From JANQLU01 sp964434955 (GTDB lineage: Bacteria; Planctomycetota; Planctomycetia; Pirellulales; Pirellulaceae), in NCBI GenBank assembly GCA_964434955.1, contig CAYSXI010000198.1, positions 1 through 9,624 of the forward strand: a DNA stretch of 9,624 nucleotides. The letters are read 5' to 3'. Under the pieces are notes generated by a model that did no database searches, had not been told where the DNA came from, and saw only the letters and a program-made list of their open reading frames with translations. Both the position numbers and the translations under genes were made by a program. Shown piece by piece: positions 1 through 6,614 of the stretch (position 1 is the first letter of the stretch; each line of letters starts with the position of its first letter).

Positions 1-119
1 TTGGGGCCTCTCCAGTGATGCCAATTCTTCGACGAATCGCCCTTTTGGGAAACCGCTTCAATAGCGAGCCAATGAGTCAACGAGAGCGCCATCAAAACGA
101 AAGGAAACATCTTCATCAT
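1..119 (-). CDS. Secreted PQQ-like beta-propeller protein, N-terminal fragment
   Basis: Only the first 39 codons lie in the window; the gene runs off the left edge. The ATG at 119-117 shares its A with the TGA stop of the upstream mqnB gene (TGATG), which indicates translational coupling. Further ATGs at 116 and 110 could also serve. The peptide begins with a hydrophobic signal sequence (about residues 4-20) with a plausible signal peptidase I site after AVS (residues 22-24). The mature part starts with a polar stretch and reaches NWHHWRGP at residues 32-39. From family knowledge, an xxWRGP motif just after the signal peptide is a hallmark of planctomycete proteins with PQQ-like (BamB-like, eight-bladed) beta-propeller repeats, which act outside the cytoplasm. 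The propeller itself is not visible here, so the family is inferred from the motif. Substrate and partner are unknown. Confidence 0.7.
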   Translation of the reverse strand, partial: MMKMFPFVLMALSLTHWLAIEAVSQKGDSSKNWHHWRGP

Positions 120-751
120 CAAGCCTTCTCACGCTCCAGTACGTTGTTGATCAATTCACCAACGGAACACATTGCTTTTTCGATCTGCCAATTCGCATGT
201 TGACGATCTCCGACCGAATTCGAGATTCCCCGAACGACGTGAAGCGAGACCCCTGCCAGGAAACAAGCCGATGCAACCGAGTACGACTCCATGTCTTCCG
301 CGGATGCATTCGGGTACCTGGCAACTCGGTTGTCCCGATCGCTTTCGTTTTCGGAGCACAATGCGGTTGTTAGCAATACGCGTTCCAAACGCTCATCGTT
401 CGCATCAAATGTCGCAAGCCGGATAGCCGAGGGAATATCGACCTGCGAAAAGCCCATTTCCTGCGCGCCTCGAAATTCTGTGCCCGAGCCGACGCCAATT
501 CCGTATTGGACGACACTGGAAAACTCGTAGGCTTTTCCAATTTCCGTCGATTCCTCATAGGTCCCAGCGAGACCCGCGAGGATAAAGCGAGTGCCGTGAT
601 CGTGCGAAACCAAACGCGCAGTTTGAATGGCCGATTCGACCATTCCAAAACCGACAATTTCCAATTCCCAGTTTTTTGATTCTGGAAAAACTGAATGCAA
701 GACGTCGCGTTCTTTTGACGTCGGGATAAGGATGAGGCTTTTCAAAGCCAT
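119..751 (-). CDS. mqnB: Futalosine hydrolase (nucleoside phosphorylase family)
   Basis: The 210-residue protein is of normal size for futalosine hydrolase, the cytosolic enzyme that releases hypoxanthine from futalosine to give dehypoxanthine futalosine in the alternative (futalosine) route to menaquinone. PNP/UDP phosphorylase fold features are visible: a glycine-containing turn VGFGMVESA (33-41), GLAGTY (60-65), a ribose-contacting DMESYSVA segment (153-160; MEGxxVA in most relatives) and RGISNSVGDR (174-183), whose Asp182 would be the catalytic acid. The following NWQIEKAM (187-194) matches the C-terminal helix usual in MqnB. The gene starts 9 nt after the stop of the upstream membrane protein gene and its stop overlaps the ATG of the downstream secreted protein, so the three are probably co-transcribed. 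No other mqn gene is seen. The alternative is another nucleosidase of the same superfamily, such as MTA/SAH nucleosidase, which fits the RGISN region less well. Confidence 0.82.
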   Translation of the reverse strand: MALKSLILIPTSKERDVLHSVFPESKNWELEIVGFGMVESAIQTARLVSHDHGTRFILAGLAGTYEESTEIGKAYEFSSVVQYGIGVGSGTEFRGAQEMGFSQVDIPSAIRLATFDANDERLERVLLTTALCSENESDRDNRVARYPNASAEDMESYSVASACFLAGVSLHVVRGISNSVGDRQHANWQIEKAMCSVGELINNVLEREKA

Positions 752-760
752 CAGGCGACC

Positions 761-1525
761 CTAATTAGGAGTGTATGATCCCGCAACCGACTCGGCCTGC
801 TTTCGACGCAGAGCGACATCAAACAAGATCTTTTCGTTCTTTTTCCAGTTTAGAGCTTCGCGACCGCAAAGGTAACTGGTCAAGACCGACAGGCATAAGC
901 CCACCAGGCAGGCAATGGTCGCCGTTTTCATTTGAGCCACGGGCAACTGCAAGAATTGTACGACGGGGCCAAAGCCATCATCCAACAAAATGGCTGTGCT
1001 AAACACGCCATAAAAAAACGAAGCCACCAGCATCAGGATCGAAACGGCCCAAAGCGAAGACCAATCTGCGACTTGAATCAGATAAACCGCATAGACGATA
1101 TGCAATGCGCCGACAAATATCAGTAGGTATATCCAGCGAGGGGTTACAGCAAGAAACTCTGCTTGATTGATCTTGATCAGAAAAATGATGGCCGGGACGA
1201 GGCTAATCAAACCAAGGATGGAAATGCAAAACCCATAAAAACGCGCCAAGGTCTTATGATCTTTTTTGTGTTGGGCAATTCCGCCGCCCGTCTGCTTTGT
1301 TTCGACGCCAAGCGGCGCAATTTCGTTTTCCGTCTCAATCTCCGTCTTGGGTCGGTCCAGTTGAATGTCCAACTGCGACAGGTCAATTGCCTCAGCCGAA
1401 TTCGAAGGCAACTTCCAATCGGAATCTTCATTATTGGAGGCCTCGTTTTCGGAGGCCTCGTTTTCGGAGGCCCCGTTTTCGGAGGCTCCATTTATTGGCT
1501 CATGATTTGAGTCGGACTTCGTCAT
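761..1525 (-). CDS. Four-helix membrane protein with acidic repeat N-terminus, unknown function
   Basis: I do not recognise a family. With the ATG at 1525-1523 the protein has 254 residues. About 90 N-terminal residues are polar and strongly acidic, with a pentapeptide repeat (ASENG, ASENE, ASENE, then ASNNE; about residues 14-33) encoded by a 15-bp DNA repeat. Four hydrophobic segments follow, at about 97-118, 131-151, 158-181 and 201-221, then a basic C-terminal tail (WKKNEK, RRK). This suggests an inner-membrane protein with a disordered soluble head. The frame stays open upstream to an ATG at 1729, but those 68 residues look non-coding in composition (His, Phe, Arg and Cys scattered, no domain), so the internal start is preferred. 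Only a weak GAAG about 10 nt upstream supports it. First gene of a probable leftward operon with mqnB. Confidence 0.68.
   Translation of the reverse strand: MTKSDSNHEPINGASENGASENEASENEASNNEDSDWKLPSNSAEAIDLSQLDIQLDRPKTEIETENEIAPLGVETKQTGGGIAQHKKDHKTLARFYGFCISILGLISLVPAIIFLIKINQAEFLAVTPRWIYLLIFVGALHIVYAVYLIQVADWSSLWAVSILMLVASFFYGVFSTAILLDDGFGPVVQFLQLPVAQMKTATIACLVGLCLSVLTSYLCGREALNWKKNEKILFDVALRRKQAESVAGSYTPN
1431..1495. repeat. In-frame 15-bp tandem repeat coding for an ASENE pentapeptide
   Basis: Three nearly identical 15-bp units on the plus strand (GGAGGCCTCGTTTTC at 1436-1450 and 1451-1465, one-base variant at 1466-1480) are followed by a degenerate fourth (1481-1495). Read on the minus strand they encode the Ala-Ser-Glu-Asn-Glu/Gly repeats of the membrane protein. 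The unit is a multiple of three, so copy-number change keeps the frame. DNA identity among units suggests recent slippage duplication. Confidence 0.85.
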
Positions 1526-1791
1526 GAATCGATCTTCAATTATTTGGAAATCACAAGTATCAGAACGGTTGAGAAACGCCTTGTCTAAACGAAATGAACA
1601 CGCGGAGCGTTCGGTTCCAAATGGAATTGGCAAGTTAATCCTATTATGTTTGATTCCACCGCCGAAATCGAATGTTGGATGAAGTTTATCTGTGGCTGGT
1701 CGACAGCGAAATTGGCGAAAACCATGCAATGTGGTAATATTTCAAAGAGTACTCACCATATTTTGTTGCCAAACACCCGGGTTTTTCGCGA
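1526..1791. other. Divergent intergenic region
   Basis: This 266-nt stretch separates the leftward membrane-protein operon from the rightward lipoprotein gene and must hold promoters for both. I could not find a convincing -35/-10 pair on either strand. An upstream extension of the membrane protein frame covers most of it but does not look like protein. Confidence 0.5.
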
Positions 1792-2154
1792 ATGCCGTCT
1801 GTTTCTTTATTGCCAAAATTGCTTTGTCTTTCCATTTTGACAATGGTTACCGCCGGCTGTGGAAAGTCAATTTCCCTGGAAGGAACGGTGACCGTCGATG
1901 GCGAGCCCGTCAAGAAAGGTTTGATTGTCTTTAGTCCGGACGTCGCAAGTGACAATGATGGTCCCAGCGCATCGGGACAGATTGAGGATGGCAGGTTCCG
2001 CTTGGCAAAAGGGCAAACCCCGACGCCCGGTACGAACATTGCCACCGTCAACGATCTTGAAAACAACGTCGGCTACCGGGTCAAAGTCGAAATTCCCGAA
2101 GGCGGGGGAGCGGATGTTGCGGTTGAGATTGACAGTTCGACTCAGATCGAATGA
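1792..2154 (+). CDS. Small planctomycete-type lipoprotein with Ig/transthyretin-like fold
   Basis: The 120-residue protein begins with a hydrophobic signal sequence ending in a lipobox VTAGC (residues 19-23), so Cys23 is the probable lipidation site and the mature protein would be membrane-anchored outside the cytoplasm. The mature part reads SLEGTVTVDGEPVKKGLIVFSP (28-49), then GQIEDGRFRL (62-71) and TPTPGTNIATV (76-86). This is the pattern of the short lipoproteins very abundant in planctomycetes (GxVTxDGxPxxxGxIxFxP, then DGxF and PGxYxV), which resemble carboxypeptidase-regulatory/transthyretin-like domains. Their function is not known. In relatives the segment after PGT usually reads as a YRV beta strand; here it is NIATV, a mild divergence. 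No Shine-Dalgarno sequence precedes the ATG. The gene converges on the lipase gene, with a 19-bp repeat array between. Confidence 0.8.
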   Translation: MPSVSLLPKLLCLSILTMVTAGCGKSISLEGTVTVDGEPVKKGLIVFSPDVASDNDGPSASGQIEDGRFRLAKGQTPTPGTNIATVNDLENNVGYRVKVEIPEGGGADVAVEIDSSTQIE

Positions 2155-2170
2155 CTTCAAGCGTTGGCGT

Positions 2171-2265
2171 CAGGGCGATTCTTGTGCGTCAGGGCGATTC
2201 TTGTGGGTCAGGGCGATTCTTGTGGGTCAGGGCGATTCTTGTGGGTCAGGGCGATTCTTGTGTGT
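2171..2265. repeat. Array of five 19-bp direct repeats
   Basis: Five head-to-tail copies of CAGGGCGATTCTTGTGGGT start at 2171, 2190, 2209, 2228 and 2247. The middle three are identical; the first has C for G near its end and the last ends TGTGT. A degenerate sixth copy (about 2266-2284) lies in the 3' coding part of the lipase. The unit length is not a multiple of three. On the minus strand each unit carries TGA, so successive units place stops in all three frames. I see no hairpin within the unit. Units abut with no spacers, which excludes a CRISPR array. Confidence 0.92.
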
Positions 2266-3139
2266 CTTGGGTCGCTTCTTCTTTTTCAATCGCCTTGAGC
2301 ATGTAACTGATGTAGTTGGGCATCAAGTGATCTGAGAATTGATCGATTTGCAATCGCCCAAGTCCCCTCAAGAATCCGCGAAGTCGGTCAGAAGTACGAC
2401 GCCATCCGGTGATGTCCCGCAAGTCACCATTTCGATCGAAGTAAAGTTCTTTGCCGGTATGACGATACCCAAACCAGGGTGGGGGAACACGCGTCACGAT
2501 ATCGTTATTGTTGACCCAGCGATAAAGTTTCAAGGTCGTGTAGTTGATGTACCTTTTGTTTCCGACACGCGGTGATCCGAACGTGTGGGTTTCCTCGGGA
2601 AGCGACTGAATGTGCGAGAGTTTGCAACGTCCCGCGCAAATGGTTGCCATCGCGCCGCCCAAAGAGTGACCTGTAAACCACTGCGTTTTCTGATTGTCAA
2701 CAATGGCATTTTCGATGCGTGGCCAAAGGTCGTCAACTTCCTGTTTGAAACCTCGGTGCACACGACCAACGGTTTCGGCCAACGCGGTCACCGCATAGGC
2801 GTCAGCTTTGATGTCATTCCATTCATTGGGTTCCGTTCCCCGGCAGGAAATAACGCTATCGTTTTCATTGGAAAACCAATAGGCCTGCGATCCGTCTCGC
2901 TCGAAAAATTCAAACTTGTCAAAACCGATTCGCTCAACGACTTTTTGAATTTCGGGCGGATCCATGTAGGCGATCGTGGACAGCTCAGCAAAAAGAAGCC
3001 CGCGCCGTAGAAAGGAAAGATCAGAAATTGGACGATCAAGATTGGAATGAACCTGGTATTGGTCCGCCTTGGTTTCGGACATCTTGACGCCGATATTCTT
3101 CGACATCTTTCCAGCGATTCGGCTCACGGTTGTCTCCAT
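2246..3139 (-). CDS. Class 3 lipase (alpha/beta hydrolase)
   Basis: The 297-residue protein matches the Lipase_3 family of triacylglycerol lipases. The nucleophile elbow GHSLGGA is at 157-163 with Ser159 as catalytic Ser. CRGTEP (99-104) corresponds to the oxyanion-hole region, FGSPRVGN (187-194) is the usual motif after the elbow, and Asp213 (NNNDIVTRVPP, 210-220) and His271 (SDHLMPNY, 269-276) complete the triad. No signal peptide or membrane segment is evident, so a cytosolic or membrane-peripheral location is likely. Start choice is uncertain: ATGs at 3139, 3106 (residue 12) and 3082 (residue 20) all lie before the conserved domain, and none has a good Shine-Dalgarno. The last residues (TQDTQESP) and the stop are encoded by the first-read units of the 19-bp repeat array. 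The gene lies 84 nt downstream of the cyclase gene on the same strand and may share its transcript. Its natural substrate cannot be told from sequence. Confidence 0.87.
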   Translation of the reverse strand: METTVSRIAGKMSKNIGVKMSETKADQYQVHSNLDRPISDLSFLRRGLLFAELSTIAYMDPPEIQKVVERIGFDKFEFFERDGSQAYWFSNENDSVISCRGTEPNEWNDIKADAYAVTALAETVGRVHRGFKQEVDDLWPRIENAIVDNQKTQWFTGHSLGGAMATICAGRCKLSHIQSLPEETHTFGSPRVGNKRYINYTTLKLYRWVNNNDIVTRVPPPWFGYRHTGKELYFDRNGDLRDITGWRRTSDRLRGFLRGLGRLQIDQFSDHLMPNYISYMLKAIEKEEATQDTQESP

Positions 3140-3223
3140 TCAGGTTGTTATTCTAGGGCTCGATTCTATCCCCAGCGAATCAGGCGTCAAACAGAAGGCC
3201 AGTCTTGTGAAAGGTGGGCAGTG

Positions 3224-4972
3224 TCACTTCTTATCGAGTCGAATGATCCCGTCGAAATCGTTTGGTGGCTGTCCAAACTGATTCATGTAATCCATCAGAA
3301 ATTTGGCCGGTCCCGTTTCGGTGCTCAGCTCGAACAGTTTTTGCCTGGCTTCGTCCCATTCCTTGTCCATGAATTTTTGAAAGGCGTGTTCGTAAAGGAC
3401 GATATCAAATTTCATCGCCGATTCGGTCGACAAAAGTTGTGCGACGTCCACCACTCGTTCCATGCCCGCGGGCTTAACTTTCGCCAGTCGAACCGCACAT
3501 AAATCAGAGTTTACATCCGCATTGATTCGGTTGGCGGTTCGTCCATCAATCAAAATGGGAATCCCAAGTTGCTTGGTCAGGCCTTCCAAACGAGAAGCCA
3601 GGTTCACGGTGGGCCCAAAGGCGGTCACTTTGACCTGGTCGGATGTGCCAATCCTGCCAGCCACAGCCGGCCCAGAGGCCAGGCCAATTCCGATTCTGAA
3701 ATCCGAAAGTGCGTGAGCCGATTGTGCCGCGAGTTGAACAAACTCCTCTTCGATGTGAATCGCGGCTCGACATGCGCGTGAGATGCTGTCTTCCTGTTCA
3801 AGTGGCCACCCCCAAAAACCCATCACGGCATCCCCGTGAAAGTCGCCGATGACGCCTCCCTCATCCAGGACACGTCGCGTGGTAATTCCCAGCGCCTGGC
3901 TAACGCGATCCAGCAGTTCCAGAAGGTTGTCAGCCAATTGTTCGCTGGTTCGAGAGAATCCGCGAAGGTCACAAAACAAAACCGAAATGTCACAATTCTT
4001 GGGCGCCAGGGCGTTCTCCAGCGGCTGACCGGCAAACGCATCCATCACGATGGGTGAAAAGAACGAACGCAAGGCTGATTGATTCCGCTCCAACAACTGG
4101 ACATCGCGCAAGCTGGAAACCATTTTCCCAACCAACTCAGTGAACTTGATGTCACTTCGCATTTCCGACGACACGCGATCGCTGCCAAAATCACCCCGGT
4201 CGGTTTCATTGCCCAGAACATAAATCGCGTGCCGATTGCATGCTTGGCCACCAAGCGGCGAAACGAAAGCCCATTGATTGTCGACGTGGACGGTCAAGTT
4301 GGAAATCTGACTGTTTGCGCGATCCCAGTAATGAAGAATGGTCTCGCCATTGTTCACCGCACGTTTGATCAGGCGAACGCTGGGCTGAAAATCTTCGTGA
4401 GCGATGATTCTGCGGTCCCAGTACAAGACCTCGATCTCGTCGTTGTCGAAAGAAACGATGGCGATTGTATGGGCCGAACGGATACCGGTCATCAGAACGC
4501 TGGTTAAGCGAACATACAAATCCGATTCATTGGTGGCACTGGCAATGATTTCCGGCAGGTGGGTTAGCACGGCCAAACGGCGATCCGAATCGGAAAACTG
4601 GACTTTCTCGATGTCCTTCTGGGAAAAAGCCCGCTCCGAATCGGGCTCCGGAAATTCCATGGTCGAAGCGGCGACCTGTTCGTTCGAGAAGGTGAAGGTG
4701 GTTTGTCCTATAACAAAATGATCGCCCGACTTCATCCGGAATTTGTCGAGCTGAGTTCCGCCATACAAAACTGGATTAACGGCTTTCGGGTCCTTTTCCA
4801 CAACCAGTTGATCGTCTTCGAGGCGGACACGAATGTGAATTCTCGAAATGTGTTTGTCCCAGGGGACGGAACAAGTCAGCGACGCCCGACCGAGTTCGAC
4901 TTCGGATTGAGGATCCAGACGTCGCCGCCAGCGTAGTTCCGGTTTTGGTCCTTGGGCAATGAGATCGGCCAT
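3224..4972 (-). CDS. FHA-GAF-class III adenylate/guanylate cyclase
   Basis: The 582-residue protein has no membrane segment. An N-terminal FHA domain (about 10-97) keeps GR (28-29) and SRIH (43-46), the usual phosphothreonine-binding positions. A GAF-like domain (about 132-295) follows. The class III cyclase domain (about 327-485) has FCDLRGFS (333-340; metal Asp335), GDFHGDAVMGFWG (376-388; metal Asp381), Thr450 in VTAFG, and TVNLASRLE (455-463; Asn457 and the transition-state Arg461). The position usually held by the adenine-contacting Lys (DKYIGD in typical members) is Asp377, so substrate preference is uncertain. The tail (about 523-582) matches the helical region after many bacterial cyclase domains, ending in FDGIIRLDKK. 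The expected reaction is ATP (or GTP) to cyclic nucleotide, active as a dimer, with FHA and GAF sensing phosphoproteins and a small ligand. It is divergent from the Tad motor genes and upstream of the lipase gene. No Shine-Dalgarno is seen. Confidence 0.9.
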   Translation of the reverse strand: MADLIAQGPKPELRWRRRLDPQSEVELGRASLTCSVPWDKHISRIHIRVRLEDDQLVVEKDPKAVNPVLYGGTQLDKFRMKSGDHFVIGQTTFTFSNEQVAASTMEFPEPDSERAFSQKDIEKVQFSDSDRRLAVLTHLPEIIASATNESDLYVRLTSVLMTGIRSAHTIAIVSFDNDEIEVLYWDRRIIAHEDFQPSVRLIKRAVNNGETILHYWDRANSQISNLTVHVDNQWAFVSPLGGQACNRHAIYVLGNETDRGDFGSDRVSSEMRSDIKFTELVGKMVSSLRDVQLLERNQSALRSFFSPIVMDAFAGQPLENALAPKNCDISVLFCDLRGFSRTSEQLADNLLELLDRVSQALGITTRRVLDEGGVIGDFHGDAVMGFWGWPLEQEDSISRACRAAIHIEEEFVQLAAQSAHALSDFRIGIGLASGPAVAGRIGTSDQVKVTAFGPTVNLASRLEGLTKQLGIPILIDGRTANRINADVNSDLCAVRLAKVKPAGMERVVDVAQLLSTESAMKFDIVLYEHAFQKFMDKEWDEARQKLFELSTETGPAKFLMDYMNQFGQPPNDFDGIIRLDKK

Positions 4973-5132
4973 GATCGCTTATTGGTCGCCAAAAAAATAA
5001 CTAAGAGGTATTTGTGGGTCGGCAGTGGGAAACGCGAGTCCCATCATCATAGCGGTTTCTGTCGAAACGGTGGCAGGGGTTGCGACTAGCCAATTTGGTT
5101 GTAACGGCTGTACCGGAATCGATGATGAGAAA

Positions 5133-5149
5133 ATGCAACATCTTTGCAT
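5133..5149. promoter_or_regulatory. Possible operator: perfect dyad ATGCAA-N5-TTGCAT
   Basis: Two perfect 6-bp arms, ATGCAA (5133-5138) and TTGCAT (5144-5149), are separated by 5 nt. The dyad ends 5 nt before a -35-like hexamer, a normal position for an activator or repressor site. A 6-bp dyad can occur by chance, and I know no regulator with this exact site. Confidence 0.3.
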
Positions 5150-5154
5150 AAAGT

Positions 5155-5183
5155 TTGGCAATCACGGCGCGTGTAGCTATCAG
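5155..5183 (+). promoter_or_regulatory. Possible sigma-70-type promoter for the Tad motor operon
   Basis: TTGGCA (5155-5160, 5 of 6 to TTGACA) is followed after exactly 17 nt by TATCAG (5178-5183, 4 of 6 to TATAAT). Transcription would start near 5190, giving a leader of about 78 nt before the cpaF ATG. An AGGAGG at 5182-5187 overlaps the -10 but is too far from cpaF to act as its ribosome site. This is based on consensus only. Confidence 0.33.
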
Positions 5184-5267
5184 GAGGTATGTTTTTCAGA
5201 TCGATAAGCTGGAATCCCCTCGCGCGCACCCTTCTGCGTGCATCCATCTTCTACTTGAGTATGAAAA

Positions 5268-6578
5268 ATGAGTATTGCGACCAATTCACAACAATCGAGC
5301 TCCGCTGAATTTGACATTCTCAAACAGCAAATCCATCAAAAACTGATTGGTAAGCTCGATTTGAATCGTGTCGGGGAGTTGGAAGGTGATGTCCTGCGAC
5401 GCGAAATCAGGATGGTCGTCGAGCACTTGTGCGATAGCGAAAACACGCTTCTCAATCGTTCCGAACGAGACCGATTGGTTGACGAAGTCCTGGATGAGAC
5501 CTTTGGGCTGGGTCCCCTCGAGATGATCCTGAAAGATCCGAAGGTCAGCGATATTCTGATCAATGGCCCGAAAGACATTTATGTCGAGCGTGGCGGGAAG
5601 ATGGAACGGAGTGCCTGCGAGTTTCGCGACAACTCCCACCTGCTTCAAATCATCGACCGAATCGTGTCGAAAGTCGGCCGACGTGTCGACGAAACTTGTC
5701 CGATGGTGGATGCCCGTCTCGAGGATGGTTCCCGTGTGAATGCGATTATTCCGCCGCTTGCTCTGGACGGCGCCGCAATGTCCATTCGGCGTTTTGGTTC
5801 CAATCCGCTCAAGCTTGAAGACCTTCTGAACTACAAGGCCTTCACACCGGAAATGGTAATGCTCCTGGAAGGGGCAATGAAGGCTCGTTTGAACATTGTC
5901 ATTTCCGGCGGTACGGGTTCCGGTAAAACGACGCTCCTGAATACGCTTTCCAGTTTCATTCCCAACGAAGACCGGATCATTACGATTGAGGACGCGGCGG
6001 AACTGCAACTTCAGCAGGACCACGTCGTTCGTCTTGAAACTCGGCCGCCCAATATCGAAGGCAAGGGCGCGGTCACCGCAACCGATTTGGTGAAAAACTG
6101 CCTGCGGATGCGTCCGGAACGAATCATCATCGGTGAGTGTCGTGGTGCGGAAGCCCTCGACATGCTCCAAGCGATGAACACGGGTCACGAAGGTTCGTTG
6201 ACCACCACTCACGCGAATACGCCTCGCGACTGTATTGCCCGTCTCGAAACCATGATCCTGATGGCCGGCTTTGAAATGCCAATCAAAGCGATGCGGACCC
6301 AGATCGCCAGCGCGGTGGACCTCGTTGTCCAAGCCAACCGTTTGCAAGGTGGTCCGCGTAAAGTCACGCACATCACGGAAATTGTCGGTATGGAAAACGA
6401 CACGATCGTGATGCAGGACATCTTCCGTTACATGCAGGATGGAATTGATGAAAACGGTCGAGCCACCGGACGCTTTGTCTGTTCCGGAATTCGGCCGAAG
6501 TGCATTGATCGACTGGAACAGGCTGGCGTCCGTTTGCCAGCAAGTGTGTTCCAGGAACGCGTCATGCTGGTTGACTAA
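5268..6578 (+). CDS. cpaF: Tad/Flp pilus assembly ATPase CpaF (TadA)
   Basis: The 436-residue protein is a GspE/VirB11-type secretion ATPase that powers Tad (tight adherence) pilus assembly from the cytoplasmic face of the inner membrane as a hexamer. The N-terminal domain (about 30-190) carries the conserved DPKVSDILINGPKDIYVERGGK (90-111). The catalytic domain has Walker A GGTGSGKTT (214-222; Lys220), an Asp box ITIEDAAEL (238-246), Walker B RIIIGE (285-290; Glu290), and a His box NTGHEGSLTTTHAN (304-317). Length and motif order are normal for CpaF/TadA. MSIATNS begins the frame; no Shine-Dalgarno precedes the ATG, and an ATG 7 nt upstream is out of frame. It leads a cpaF-tadB-tadC run with short gaps (36 nt to tadB). 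No flp, cpaB, cpaC or tadZ gene stands in front of it, as it does in many complete tad clusters. Confidence 0.95.
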   Translation: MSIATNSQQSSSAEFDILKQQIHQKLIGKLDLNRVGELEGDVLRREIRMVVEHLCDSENTLLNRSERDRLVDEVLDETFGLGPLEMILKDPKVSDILINGPKDIYVERGGKMERSACEFRDNSHLLQIIDRIVSKVGRRVDETCPMVDARLEDGSRVNAIIPPLALDGAAMSIRRFGSNPLKLEDLLNYKAFTPEMVMLLEGAMKARLNIVISGGTGSGKTTLLNTLSSFIPNEDRIITIEDAAELQLQQDHVVRLETRPPNIEGKGAVTATDLVKNCLRMRPERIIIGECRGAEALDMLQAMNTGHEGSLTTTHANTPRDCIARLETMILMAGFEMPIKAMRTQIASAVDLVVQANRLQGGPRKVTHITEIVGMENDTIVMQDIFRYMQDGIDENGRATGRFVCSGIRPKCIDRLEQAGVRLPASVFQERVMLVD

Positions 6579-6614
6579 AAACCCACGAGAAAAACACTCA
6601 CGAGAATCCAAATC

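Larger units (their letters stand above)
4973..5267. other. Divergent intergenic region between cyclase and cpaF
   Basis: This 295-nt region holds no convincing gene. On the cpaF side it contains a 6-5-6 dyad (5133-5149) and a promoter-like pair (5155-5183), listed separately. Nearer the cyclase is a short inverted repeat TGGGA/TCCCA (5026-5030 and 5039-5043, 8-nt loop). No promoter could be assigned for the cyclase. Confidence 0.6.

Noticed and set aside
1526..1729. 68-codon N-terminal extension of the membrane protein from the ATG at 1729
   Set aside because: The composition is not protein-like, no domain is seen, and the region is needed as a promoter for two divergent genes.
2171..2265. 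CRISPR-like array
   Set aside because: Units abut directly with no spacers and no cas genes are nearby.
1925..2335. Plus-strand open frame through the 19-bp repeats
   Set aside because: It starts inside the lipoprotein gene in another frame and stays open only because the repeat unit has no plus-strand stop; the opposite strand encodes the lipase end.
5156..5177. Sigma-54 promoter at TTGGCAATCACGGCGCG
   Set aside because: The -24-like TGGCA is present but the -12 element lacks the required GC-containing TTGC at the right spacing.
5189..5308. 39-codon leader ORF next to AGGAGG upstream of and overlapping cpaF
   Set aside because: The AGGAGG ends only 1 nt before the ATG, too close for normal initiation, and the peptide has no recognisable feature.
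6584..6606. CACGAGAA direct repeat in the cpaF-tadB gap
   Set aside because: Only two 8-bp copies, 15 nt apart, with no further structure; likely chance.
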